Shown here one piece after another: positions 53,179 to 61,940 of a stretch of 64,000 nt of DNA. This stretch comes from Thiobacillus denitrificans (lineage in GTDB: Bacteria; Pseudomonadota; Gammaproteobacteria; Burkholderiales; Thiobacillaceae): positions 14,613-78,612 of the forward strand of contig DHHQ01000019.1 of NCBI GenBank assembly GCA_002403375.1, in the 5' to 3' direction. Numbering within the stretch: the first letter of the stretch is position 1; every line of letters starts with the position of its first letter. The notes beneath the pieces are model-generated. The model did no database searches and had not been told where the DNA came from. It saw only the letters and a list, made by a program, of their open reading frames with translations. A program made the translations under genes and the position numbers.

Positions 53179-54467
53179 CTCGCCCCCGCCTCGCTGCGCT
53201 GAAGCCGGAACACGCGCGTGCCGAGCAACCCCTCGCCCTCGACAAGCTGGGTCATCCCGGACCAATGGTTCATCGAGCCGTAGAGATTGCCCTGCGCGTC
53301 GCGGCCGACCAGGTGGCTCACCATCAGCAGGGTGAGATGGCCATCGGGCTTGAGCCTTCCCTGCGCGGCAGGCTTCATCACGGCGGGCCCGCGGCTCTGG
53401 TTGGGGTGAACCGACGCCGCGTACCACTGTCCGTTCTGCATCAGGGTCGCGGTGGTCCCGGCGCCGTCGCCGGGGATGCGCCGGATGTCGTATTCGTCGC
53501 CGCCGCAGACGTAGACCGCGGAGCCGTCCGGCTGAACGGCGATGCTGGTCGGCGTGTTGAAATAGGCACGCCGCGGCGGCCCATCCCCGGCCAGCCTGGC
53601 CGCCTTGTCGGTCGCCACCAGGCCAGCGAAATGCTGCACCTCGCCCTGCGGAGTGACCCTGATCACGGCATGGGGGGTGCGCGAGACGAAGTACACGTTG
53701 CCGGCGAGGTCGGCGTCACCCATCATCACGTTGAGCTTGCCCGATTTCGCGTTCTCGTACTGGGCAGACTCCGGCCAGTTCGCCAGGTAGCTGATTCGGC
53801 TTCCGTCGCGCGTGATGCGGTACGCCCCGCGGTTGTCGGCCACGGTCACCTCCCCTTTCACAGTTACCGCGACCGCGATGGTTCCGCTGAACGAAACCGT
53901 TCCTGGCGAGGCGGCCTCGCCTTGGCGGAGCCGCCGGTTCCCCCCCCCGGCCCAGGTATCGACCCGCCATTGCCGGCGGTCTTGATGGATGCGCCGGATG
54001 CGACGGTTGCCGCCGTCGGACACGAAAACCGCGCCGTCGTGGCCGCAGGCGAGATTGTGGGCGCCGTAGTTGGCGTTGAGCCCGAGACGGAATTCGGCCT
54101 GGTGCGCCTCGCCGTCGCGGAAGCCGTACTCGCCGGTTCCCGCGAGATGGCTGCGCACGCCGTCCGGGGTGACGATGTCGATGAACTGGCCGTCGGCGAG
54201 AAACAGGTTGCCGGCAACATCGCCGCACAGCGCGTAGGGCGTGCCGCCCGCCTGCTCGACCGGTCCGCCGTCCGGGCCGCCACCGAGGGTGCTGGTGAAA
54301 TCGCTCGCACGCCAGCGTTCGGCCCGCCAGTCGCCGGCCGCCGCGGGCATCACCATGGACAGCAGCACCAGTGCCCACACTCCGACGACGACGCCCGCCC
54401 CGCGGCTGCCGCCATGGAGGCGCGGCGGTCGGGCGTCAGGCGAAAGGTCGCAGGGATGGCAGCACAT
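53175..54467 (-). CDS. Exported NHL-repeat beta-propeller protein
   Basis: A 430-residue protein with a signal-anchor (VVVGVWALVLLSMVMPAAA) and NHL-type repeats: GNLFLADGQFIDIVTPDGVRS, LAGTGEYGFRDGEAHQAEFR, GAVFVSDGGNRRIRRI, GNVYFVSRTPHAVIRVTPQGE, PTSIAVQPDGSAVYVCGG. The N-terminal MCCHPCDLSPDARPPRLHGG is unusual, so the true start may be downstream. Likely a periplasmic protein-glycan interaction module. Confidence 0.8.
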   Translation of the reverse strand: MCCHPCDLSPDARPPRLHGGSRGAGVVVGVWALVLLSMVMPAAAGDWRAERWRASDFTSTLGGGPDGGPVEQAGGTPYALCGDVAGNLFLADGQFIDIVTPDGVRSHLAGTGEYGFRDGEAHQAEFRLGLNANYGAHNLACGHDGAVFVSDGGNRRIRRIHQDRRQWRVDTWAGGGNRRLRQGEAASPGTVSFSGTIAVAVTVKGEVTVADNRGAYRITRDGSRISYLANWPESAQYENAKSGKLNVMMGDADLAGNVYFVSRTPHAVIRVTPQGEVQHFAGLVATDKAARLAGDGPPRRAYFNTPTSIAVQPDGSAVYVCGGDEYDIRRIPGDGAGTTATLMQNGQWYAASVHPNQSRGPAVMKPAAQGRLKPDGHLTLLMVSHLVGRDAQGNLYGSMNHWSGMTQLVEGEGLLGTRVFRLQRSEAGAR

Positions 54468-54514
54468 TCAGACAGGATAGCCAAAAGTGCCGCACCCGCC
54501 CCTGCGCGGCCGGG

Positions 54515-55684
54515 CTACGGCGGCCACTCGAGCTTGAGCGCCCGCACTGCCGCCGGGCTGCCGTGGTCCCCCGTGACCAGCAGGAAGACCTGATGGAAGC
54601 GGTCGTAGACCATCATGTAGTTCATGCCAAGCGGCGGCAGGTCGGCTCCTGGGAGGCGGGTGCAGCGGCCGAGGTCGTAGACGTAGGTACCGCTCGAACG
54701 GGCGCGCCCCGCCGGCTTGCGCCGCCCTTTCCTGTCTTCCGTATAGGGCGTGTCATCCACCACCAGCACGAAGACCCCGCGTGCACTGTCGTAGGCGACC
54801 GGAAAGTGCTGGCCCGGCGGGCAGGAGGCCGCCTGCTGGCGCGCCCAAGTCCCCCGGTCGCCGGCGCGCGCGCCGGGTGCGTAGGACCACACCTCGCTGC
54901 TGTTGTAATAGTCGCCGAACATCACAAACCTCCTGTGCCTGAGGTCGTAGTCCATCGTGAAGTGCATTCTGTGGTGCCTTTCCGGCGTGGCCCGCTTCCA
55001 CTCGGCACGATCGGGGCCGATTTCCCACATGCCCGCCTTGTAGGCTGCGACGACGTCGCGATGGGGATCGTAGGCGGACGCGCCGGCGAAGAACTTCGGG
55101 TAGGGCTTGCCGTTGTTCGCGAAGATTCGCCACTGGCGTGTTTTCAGGTCGTAGATCCAGGTCGGGTGAACGTTCGCCTGCGGCACCTTCTTGCGTATCG
55201 GGTTGTGCTCCGGCAGCGCGCTGACGATGACGGCATCGAGCCCGGGATCGTAGACGACGTTGTCGTAGGTGTGCATCGCCCACGGCAGCAGCCGGCCGTT
55301 CCCGGCGATGGCACGGCCGGCCGCGTCCGCCCGGTAGCTTTCCCTGGGCGCCCGGGGATAGTGGGTCGCCCAGCGTCCGGTCACCGGGTCGAATTCGTGA
55401 ACCTCGTTGTCCCAGTCGAGGCCGTGGGTGTTGGATCCGAAAACGAGCAGCGTGCCGCGCTTCGAGTCGTAGGCGATTCCGGCGTGGGTCTGGCGCCGCC
55501 AGTCGGCTTCGGCCGGCTGGGCGAGCAGGCTCCAGGTATTGGTCTTGAGCGCAAGCAGGCGCGGGTTCAGCGGCCGCCCCGGTTCGCCGACAGCCGCAGC
55601 ACCTCCCCCCCATACCGCGAGCCATCCCGCGACAGCCAGCCCGGGGAGGACGCGACGGGTGCGGAGCATGTCTCGAAGAAACAT
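54515..55684 (-). CDS. Exported kelch-like beta-propeller protein
   Basis: A 389-residue protein with a signal peptide (VLPGLAVAGWLAVWGGGAAA). Repeats such as HAGIAYDSKRGTLLVFGSNT, NEVHEFDPVTGRWATHYPR, NVVYDPGLDAVIVSAL, MDYDLRHRRFVMFGDYY and VAYDSARGVFVLVVDD resemble kelch/galactose-oxidase-like propellers. No active-site residues identified. ATG 55684 (MFLRDMLRTRRVLPGL) is chosen; the longer frame to 55771 overlaps the MBL gene. Confidence 0.75.
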   Translation of the reverse strand: MFLRDMLRTRRVLPGLAVAGWLAVWGGGAAAVGEPGRPLNPRLLALKTNTWSLLAQPAEADWRRQTHAGIAYDSKRGTLLVFGSNTHGLDWDNEVHEFDPVTGRWATHYPRAPRESYRADAAGRAIAGNGRLLPWAMHTYDNVVYDPGLDAVIVSALPEHNPIRKKVPQANVHPTWIYDLKTRQWRIFANNGKPYPKFFAGASAYDPHRDVVAAYKAGMWEIGPDRAEWKRATPERHHRMHFTMDYDLRHRRFVMFGDYYNSSEVWSYAPGARAGDRGTWARQQAASCPPGQHFPVAYDSARGVFVLVVDDTPYTEDRKGRRKPAGRARSSGTYVYDLGRCTRLPGADLPPLGMNYMMVYDRFHQVFLLVTGDHGSPAAVRALKLEWPP

Positions 55685-55697
55685 GGGCAGCCGGCGA

Positions 55698-57071
55698 TCA
55701 GCGCATGGTCTTCTTGTAGTGCCAGTACATGCGCTTGGCCGCCTTGTGCAGCACGCTCTCGTCCGAGACATACTTGCGGTAGATCCCCTCGGCCCGCTTC
55801 TCGAACGTCCATTTCAGGTAGTCGAGGACGGCGCGGCTGCGATACGCCTTGAAGTAGGCGTCGAGTTCGTCGCGCGTACGGGCGAGGCCGTTGTCCGCGT
55901 ACTTGGCGACGTAGGGAGTGAAATCGGGATACAGGCGGGACGGGCCCCAGTCGCCGTGCAAGGTGGTCTTCATGAAGTTGGCGATCAGCAGGTCGTCGAA
56001 CACCTCGTAGCGGATCGCCGTCATCAGCGAGTTGCGGGGGGCCTCGAAGCTCACCCCGCGGTTATAGCCGCGGTCGCTGATCTTGATGGTGTGGTCCTGC
56101 CCGCCAACCCTCAGGTTGACGAAGTCGAGATGCTCGGCCAGATGCCCGATCGCCCTGAAGTAGCGGCTGGCCAGCTCGCGCTCGCCGGAATCCAGCCTGT
56201 CGCCCCAGTCGTCGCCGAAATCGCTCGCGGGCAGGATCGCCAGTGGCAGTTCGCGCGGGCGGATTTCCGCCCAGCGGTCGTCCATGCAGTCGTACCTGAT
56301 GTAGGCGGGCAGCATCTCGCACTTCTCCGATTCGAAGCCTTCGCGGTAGTCGTCCAGCGAAGTGTGGTAGCGATTGGCCCACGCCGAGTCCTCGCGCTGG
56401 TAGGTGTGCATCGAGCTGAACGGGATGAAGTACTTCGCGCCGACGGCTTCGGTGCGATGCGCGTTGCGACTGCCGATGGCGGGCGTCACTTCGGACGGCG
56501 CGATGCGGCTGCCGTCCTCGTGAAGGAAATTGATCATGTCGGCGTCGCCGTAGCGGCTGGACAGCCCCATCATGAACGACACCGGATAGCGCTTGATGAT
56601 GCCGCGCACGTGGTTTCCCCAGCCGTGATCCGAGGCGTCGGTGCGGTTGAACACCAGCCTGCCGTTGATATCTGCGAGCAGCACCGCGTCTTGGTTCAGG
56701 TCCGAGATGCAGTAGATCCGGATGCGCTCGGACACCGGATACCAGCGCCTGTCCTTCATGACCCGCACGTCGTAGCCCTGCGCCCTGAGGTCGTCGTGGA
56801 TGCGCCTGCCGACATGATCGGGCAGCAGGATCTTCTTGCCCGCCAGCTGCGGCATGGATTCCGCATTCAGGTGATCCGGATGACCGTGGGACAGCCAGAC
56901 GTACTCCGCGCCGAGGATGCCCCTGAGCTGCTCCGCGGGAATCTCGTGCGACTGGCCCCAGCTTCCGAAGTAGGCCTGGGACGTGAACCAGGGGTCGGTG
57001 ACGAGAACGGGGCGCCCGTTGTCGTACAGGGTGAGGATGGCGTTACCGATGGTCTCGAATCCGGTTTGCAT
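55698..57071 (-). CDS. Metallo-beta-lactamase-fold hydrolase
   Basis: A 457-residue protein with the metal-binding LSHGHPDHLN (HxHxDH) at about residues 62-67, further RTDASDHGWGNH and a long C-terminal part unlike simple MBL enzymes. No signal peptide is visible, so it is likely cytoplasmic. It follows the O-ligase gene by one base and may process a nucleotide sugar or lipid-linked intermediate. Substrate unknown. Confidence 0.85.
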   Translation of the reverse strand: MQTGFETIGNAILTLYDNGRPVLVTDPWFTSQAYFGSWGQSHEIPAEQLRGILGAEYVWLSHGHPDHLNAESMPQLAGKKILLPDHVGRRIHDDLRAQGYDVRVMKDRRWYPVSERIRIYCISDLNQDAVLLADINGRLVFNRTDASDHGWGNHVRGIIKRYPVSFMMGLSSRYGDADMINFLHEDGSRIAPSEVTPAIGSRNAHRTEAVGAKYFIPFSSMHTYQREDSAWANRYHTSLDDYREGFESEKCEMLPAYIRYDCMDDRWAEIRPRELPLAILPASDFGDDWGDRLDSGERELASRYFRAIGHLAEHLDFVNLRVGGQDHTIKISDRGYNRGVSFEAPRNSLMTAIRYEVFDDLLIANFMKTTLHGDWGPSRLYPDFTPYVAKYADNGLARTRDELDAYFKAYRSRAVLDYLKWTFEKRAEGIYRKYVSDESVLHKAAKRMYWHYKKTMR

Positions 57072-57072
57072 G

Positions 57073-58368
57073 TCAGCGGTTCAGGGCGCTTGCAGGGCGG
57101 GTGTGCCGGGACGGGCTGAGGGTCGCGACCGGCCTCTTGTCCAGGACCCCGGCGAATTTTGCCGCCAGCACGAGGATGATCATCAGATGATAGGTCAGAT
57201 CGAAATAGGCCAGGCCCAGGAACGCGCCCCCGGCGCCGTAGCCGACGAGGCTGACCTGGATCATCGCGGCGAGGTCGGCCGCCCATTTTCGTTCAGGATC
57301 GCTCTTGCACTCGCGGATCACCTGATTGGCGCGCAGCCAAGTGAACAGCGCGAGCAGGATGAACAGCGCGAAGCCGATGAAACCGTGCTCGCCCATCACC
57401 TCGAAATAGATGCTGTGCACGTCGTGCACCCTGAAGGGCTCGGGCGCGTACTGGCGGAAGGTCGGGGCGCGGAACATCTCGAAGCCGCCGCCGGTCACCT
57501 GGTCCTTCGCGACGTTGAACGCGGTGTGCCAGGCATTGATGCGCCCCAGCGCCGAAGCGTCCTCCTGATAGGTCTTGATGGTGTTCATGCGGTCGTACCA
57601 CGACTGCGGCATGACCGCAGCCATGATCCCGACCGCAATCACCATGTAAACGGCCATGACGAGTTTGTGACGGCTCTTCAGCCAGAGGAACAGGCCCATC
57701 GCACCCATTGCTAGAAGCCCACCGCGCGACTGGCTGCCGATGGCGGCGACCCCGGACAGCACCATGGCCGAAGCCAGCCCCAGGCGCACCCATTGCTGCG
57801 TCGCCTGCAGATGCAGGTAACGGATCAGCGGGATCAACATCGCCAGCACCAGCGCCATTTCGTTGTTGCCGCCGAAGAAGGTTCCCGCGGGCCCTTGCAC
57901 CCTGAACTGCCCGCCATGGACGATGGTGAAGATCCCGCCCTTCACCCCGTAGTAGCCCAGTGACAGCGCGATGACCCAGATCATCCAGTGCAGATGCTGA
58001 CGCTCCTTGATGATCATCGCGGTCAGAAAAACCATCAGCTGGATCTTCCACACCTTGTCCCACTGGATCCACGCAAGCGTCGGATAAAAAGCGAAAAACG
58101 TCGTGACGAACATCCAGCCGATGAAGATCAGTAGCAGGATGGTCTCGCGCGTCCAGACCATTTCCTTCTTCTCGCGCGAGAACACGAAGGCGGTGATGGT
58201 GACGATGGCGGTGATGAAGGCGAAGGGGAAATCGTAGGCGAAGCCCCAAGTCTGGCGGTGCGGGTTCATGTAGCCCAGCCAGCACCACAGCAGGATGCCG
58301 ATCCACGGCCGCTTGAAAATGAAAGGCAGCGCGCCGAACACGATCGCGGTGACCAGCAGGTCTCTCAT
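57073..58368 (-). CDS. Exosortase A-associated O-antigen ligase/polymerase-like protein
   Basis: A 431-residue polytopic protein with about 11 helices. The N-terminus (LLVTAIVFGALPFIFKRPWI) followed by WCWLGYMNPHRQTWGFAYDFPFAF and a Wzy/WaaL-like periplasmic stretch (SQSRGGLLAMG; DVHSIYFEVMGEHGFIGF) match the group annotated as probable O-glycosylation ligase linked to exosortase A (TIGR03097 type). GGAGA lies upstream. It probably polymerises or ligates the exported glycan. Confidence 0.88.
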   Translation of the reverse strand: MRDLLVTAIVFGALPFIFKRPWIGILLWCWLGYMNPHRQTWGFAYDFPFAFITAIVTITAFVFSREKKEMVWTRETILLLIFIGWMFVTTFFAFYPTLAWIQWDKVWKIQLMVFLTAMIIKERQHLHWMIWVIALSLGYYGVKGGIFTIVHGGQFRVQGPAGTFFGGNNEMALVLAMLIPLIRYLHLQATQQWVRLGLASAMVLSGVAAIGSQSRGGLLAMGAMGLFLWLKSRHKLVMAVYMVIAVGIMAAVMPQSWYDRMNTIKTYQEDASALGRINAWHTAFNVAKDQVTGGGFEMFRAPTFRQYAPEPFRVHDVHSIYFEVMGEHGFIGFALFILLALFTWLRANQVIRECKSDPERKWAADLAAMIQVSLVGYGAGGAFLGLAYFDLTYHLMIILVLAAKFAGVLDKRPVATLSPSRHTRPASALNR

Positions 58369-58407
58369 GCGGGCGTCTCCTCTGTTTCCGGCGAGATGGC
58401 TGCGTCC

Positions 58408-58436
58408 ACTCTAGACGCATCCGGGACCGTCGCCAA
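58408..58436 (-). promoter_or_regulatory. Putative promoter of the O-ligase/MBL/propeller operon
   Basis: On the - strand TTGGCG (58431-58436), a 17-nt spacer and TAGAGT (58408-58413) match the sigma-70 boxes at four of six positions each. An inverted repeat GCGTC...GACGC (58402-58418) overlaps the -10 box. Transcription would begin about 32 nt before the ATG at 58368. Confidence 0.4.
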
Positions 58437-58468
58437 ATGCCCGGCAGCGAAGTCCGCTCGGCCGGCGT

Positions 58469-59845
58469 TCATGCGGCGGCCTGGGCGAGCGCGCCCTGCA
58501 GGGGGACATGGCTGACGACGTAGCGGTGCTTGCCGGATGCCTCGGGGGCGATCGCGTCCAGCAGCCTGAGCTCGACTTTCAGCCCGTCCCCCAGCCGCGC
58601 GCGCAGTCCCTGAACCACCGCCGCGCCGGCCGCCTCGTCCCAGCGTGTATCCGGGACCACCTGCACTTCCAGCCGGTCGACCGCGTGCTGGATCAGCTTG
58701 AACTGGGCGACGCCGGGAATCGCGCGCAGCACGTAGATCAGCGCCAGCGCATGCATGATGCGGCCGTCGGCGGCGACGACGAAGTCGGTCTGCCGGCCTA
58801 CCACGGCGTCCAGCACGCCGAGGCCGCGGCCGCCCGGATCGGCGCGGCCGGAGCGGCGCACCACGTCGCCGGTGCGGTAGCGGATGAAGGGCTGCGCGGC
58901 CGACACCAGGCTGGTGATCACCGCCTCGCCCTCCTCGGCGGGATTGCCCGCCTCGTCGAGGACTTCGATCACGTGCGTCTCGCTCATCTGCAGCAGCACG
59001 CCGTCCGGCGACCCGAGCGCCATCAGCCCGGCGTCGCGCGCGCCGTATTCGACCGACACCGGGACGCCGAACACGCGCTCGATCAGTTCGCGCTGGTGCG
59101 GGAACAGGGGCTCGCCGGTGGTGCTGACCACCCGCAGCGCCGGAAGCCGCGGCTTCACGCTACGCGCCTCGGCGTGCGCCGCCAGCAGCGCGAGGCTGCT
59201 GGCGTAGCCGTAGATCGCCTTCGGGTTCCAGCGTCGGATCGCGTCGAGGTATTCGTCCATGCGCGCGGGAGACATCGCGAACGCATTCAGCAGCAGCTGG
59301 TTGACCAGGCGGTCGCGCAGGGTCTTGAGGCGGTCGGTCCGGTTGAGCTCGACCGGCGCGCCCCACAGATAGACCTCGCGCTCGCCCGGATCGACGCCCC
59401 ACCAGCGGCGCGCGCGCAGGCGTCCTGCCGCATCCGCCGCCTGGCGTTCGCGGCCGAAATGGAAAATCAGCGGTTCGCCGCTGGAGCCGCCGGTGGTATA
59501 GGGAAACACACCGCCCGGCGCACCGCGCCACACCAGCTGCTCGACGTTGTCGCGCGCGTCGCGCTTGTCCATCGTCGGCAGCCGCGCCAGGTCGGCGAGC
59601 GCCATCGTTCCCGCCACCACGGCATCCTCGATGCCGGCCGCGCGGATGCGCGCGGCGTGCCAGGGGCTGTGGGCCAGGGCGCCGTGCAGCAGCGCGTTGA
59701 GGCGGCAGGCCTGGTAAGCGGCCATCGCGTCGCGCGACAGCCACTGCGTGCGTTCGAGCTCGGCGAGCACGTCGAAGGTCGGGCGATGCAGCGCCGCCTC
59801 CTGCGCGCGGAACACGCCGCGGGCGAACCACGCCGGCACGCTCAT
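58469..59845 (-). CDS. Phenylacetate-CoA ligase-like adenylate-forming enzyme
   Basis: A 458-residue member of the PaaK-like adenylate-forming group. PYTTGGSSGEPLIF is the ATP-binding loop, YGYASSLALLAAHA, VSTTGEPLF, VEYGARDAGLMA and FIRYRTGDVVRRSG are the usual core motifs. Such genes occur in exosortase A polysaccharide loci, perhaps activating an acyl group for decoration. ATG at 59845 (MSVPAWFARGVFRAQ). It overlaps the sulfotransferase gene by four bases. Confidence 0.9.
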   Translation of the reverse strand: MSVPAWFARGVFRAQEAALHRPTFDVLAELERTQWLSRDAMAAYQACRLNALLHGALAHSPWHAARIRAAGIEDAVVAGTMALADLARLPTMDKRDARDNVEQLVWRGAPGGVFPYTTGGSSGEPLIFHFGRERQAADAAGRLRARRWWGVDPGEREVYLWGAPVELNRTDRLKTLRDRLVNQLLLNAFAMSPARMDEYLDAIRRWNPKAIYGYASSLALLAAHAEARSVKPRLPALRVVSTTGEPLFPHQRELIERVFGVPVSVEYGARDAGLMALGSPDGVLLQMSETHVIEVLDEAGNPAEEGEAVITSLVSAAQPFIRYRTGDVVRRSGRADPGGRGLGVLDAVVGRQTDFVVAADGRIMHALALIYVLRAIPGVAQFKLIQHAVDRLEVQVVPDTRWDEAAGAAVVQGLRARLGDGLKVELRLLDAIAPEASGKHRYVVSHVPLQGALAQAAA

Positions 59846-60681
59846 TTGCGCCCTCCGCTGGGCAGCGCCCGGAAACGCGCGTGCAGTTCGTCGCACAACG
59901 CCGCGACCGGGGCCGACACGCCTTCCGGCGTGTGGTGCCTGACCGAACGCGCATGGATGCGCGCGACGACGCCCGCACTCACGGGCAAGCCGAGAAAGTC
60001 GTACACCACCGCGACCTCGCGCGCCGGGTCGCGCACCAGGTCCTCGTAGAAGACCGGCAGGACACGGCGGTCCGCGGCGAGCAGCTGCTCGAAGAACAGC
60101 GCGTTGCGGTAGAACCACATGATCGCCGCGCCCTCGGCCTCGCTGGCATCGGGCCGGTAGAGCGCGGCGAGCAATTCGCGCGTCGCGGGCGACATGCCGC
60201 GCCCACGCCAGTCCGCCGCGTCGCCGTGCGCCAGCCGCCGCCACTGCGGCACGAAGTTGCCGAAGGACTTGATCGCGGAGCTTGCGCTGTCGCGCCAGTC
60301 GCGCACCATCCACAGGGTCTTCGCCGGGCTGAACGCGTCCATCAGCGCGCGGATGCGATCGAGCTCGCACAGCGCCTTGATCACGAACACCGGCGCCGGG
60401 CTCGCCTGCGCGAGCGACCGGATCACCGCGAGATCGCGCATCTCGTAGCGTTCGAACGCGCGCGGGTCGGTCTCGTGGAACACTTGGGTGGCAAGGCTGG
60501 CGTCCAGCACGTCCATCAGCAGGTTGGTGCCGGAGCGCTGCATCCCGGCGACAAACACGTGCTGCGCCACGGGTCGCGGCCGCACGCGCTGGCGCAGCGC
60601 CTTGCCGCGCCGCCACAGCGCATGGCGGATGCGCACCGGCAGGCTGCGCGCGTCGTGTCCGGTGGCGGGACGCGCATTCAT
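59842..60681 (-). CDS. Sulfotransferase-like protein 5
   Basis: A 279-residue protein with HVFVAGMQRSGTNLLMDVL (5'-phosphosulfate loop) and TLWMVRDWRDSASSAIKSF (3'-phosphate site), then VLPVFYEDLVRDPAREVAVVYDFLGL. The ATG at 60681 overlaps the GT4 stop. Frames extending to 61200 are shadows. It lies within the exosortase-A-type block, extending sulfation to that part of the locus. Confidence 0.87.
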   Translation of the reverse strand: MNARPATGHDARSLPVRIRHALWRRGKALRQRVRPRPVAQHVFVAGMQRSGTNLLMDVLDASLATQVFHETDPRAFERYEMRDLAVIRSLAQASPAPVFVIKALCELDRIRALMDAFSPAKTLWMVRDWRDSASSAIKSFGNFVPQWRRLAHGDAADWRGRGMSPATRELLAALYRPDASEAEGAAIMWFYRNALFFEQLLAADRRVLPVFYEDLVRDPAREVAVVYDFLGLPVSAGVVARIHARSVRHHTPEGVSAPVAALCDELHARFRALPSGGRK

Positions 60682-61940
60682 TGCCGGGCGGCCGTCGACG
60701 CGGCAGGAATGCTCGCCGGCGATCCGGCGAGCAGGGGTTCGAACGCCCGCAGCAGCTGCGCGACCCGCCGGTCCCACTGGTTGGCCTCGGCATACGCGAG
60801 GATCGCGGCGCGGTCCCAGTCGCGGCCCAGCGCATCGTCGAGCGCCCGCTGCAGGGCGGCAGCGTCGCCGAACGGAACGATGGTTCCGAGTTCGGGACGG
60901 CAGACCACCTCGGCGTTGCCGCCGACGTCGGTGGCGACGACCGGCAGCCCGCACGCCATCGCCTCGAGGAAGACGTTGGCCCAGCCTTCGTTGCGGGTGG
61001 AGAGCACGAACACGTCGGCCGCCGACAGCGGCCATTTCAGGTCTTGTGGCGGCATTTCCCCGAGGAAGTGGATGCGCTCCGCAAGGCCGAGGCGCCTCGC
61101 CTGCGCCTCGAGTTCCGGCCGCATGTCGCCCTCCGGACTGGCGCCGCCGACGACGAGGTAGTGCAGCTCCGGATGGCTGCCGAGCAGGGCAGGTAGACAA
61201 TCTATCACGCGGTGCATGCCCTTGCGCTCGACCAGTCCGCCGGCCGAAATCAGCACCTTCGCCTCCGCCGGCAACCCGAATCTGGCGCGCGCCGCGGCCC
61301 GGTCGACCGGATGGAAGATCGCCGTGTCGACGCCGTTGCCGACGACCTCGGTGCGCTCAGCCGGCACGCCGAGCTGCAGCGCGAGCCGGCGCAACGAGTC
61401 CGACACCGAGAACACGCGGTCGGCCGCCCTGAGGGTGCGCGCGAGGCGCCGCCGCAGCGCCGGGTTGCGGCTGTGCGGCACCTCGGTGCCGCGCAGAGTG
61501 ACGGTCACCGGCAGACCGAGCCAGCGCCCCAGGCGGACCGCGGCCTCGCCGTCGGGAAACGCGAAATGGGCGTCGATCAGGCGCGCGCCCTCGCGCTTCA
61601 GCCGGCGCAGCAGAAGCAAGCTGGAAAAGGCCATCGCCCAGCCGTCGAGGCGGCGCATGAAGCCCGGCACCGCGAGGAAGCGCGGATGGTAGACGCGGAT
61701 GCCCTGCTGGATTTCCAGCACCGGCGCCTGCGGGCGATAGCCGGGGCGCCACAGGCGGATCAGCGACTGCCCGGGGAACCAGGGCTGCGGCGAGACGACC
61801 GCCAGCGGGCGGTGCCGCGCGACACGGAACATGCGCTCGCGGATGAACAGGCCTGCGCCCGGCCGCGCCGCGCTGGGAAACAGCGAGCTGAACACGACGA
61901 GGTCGATGCGGTCCGGGGCGACCGCGCCGTGCTCAGCCAA
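60678..61940 (-). CDS. Family 4 glycosyltransferase
   Basis: A 420-residue GT-B enzyme. The N-terminal VFSSLFPSAARPGAGLFIRERM, central LISAGGLVERKGMHRVI and C-terminal VLSTRNEGWANVFLEAMACGLPVVATDVGGNAEVV with the EX7E motif are clear. It has a Wbpx-type layout common in EpsF/teichuronic acid synthesis enzymes. It overlaps its neighbours by four and eight bases. Confidence 0.93.
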   Translation of the reverse strand: MAEHGAVAPDRIDLVVFSSLFPSAARPGAGLFIRERMFRVARHRPLAVVSPQPWFPGQSLIRLWRPGYRPQAPVLEIQQGIRVYHPRFLAVPGFMRRLDGWAMAFSSLLLLRRLKREGARLIDAHFAFPDGEAAVRLGRWLGLPVTVTLRGTEVPHSRNPALRRRLARTLRAADRVFSVSDSLRRLALQLGVPAERTEVVGNGVDTAIFHPVDRAAARARFGLPAEAKVLISAGGLVERKGMHRVIDCLPALLGSHPELHYLVVGGASPEGDMRPELEAQARRLGLAERIHFLGEMPPQDLKWPLSAADVFVLSTRNEGWANVFLEAMACGLPVVATDVGGNAEVVCRPELGTIVPFGDAAALQRALDDALGRDWDRAAILAYAEANQWDRRVAQLLRAFEPLLAGSPASIPAASTAARQ

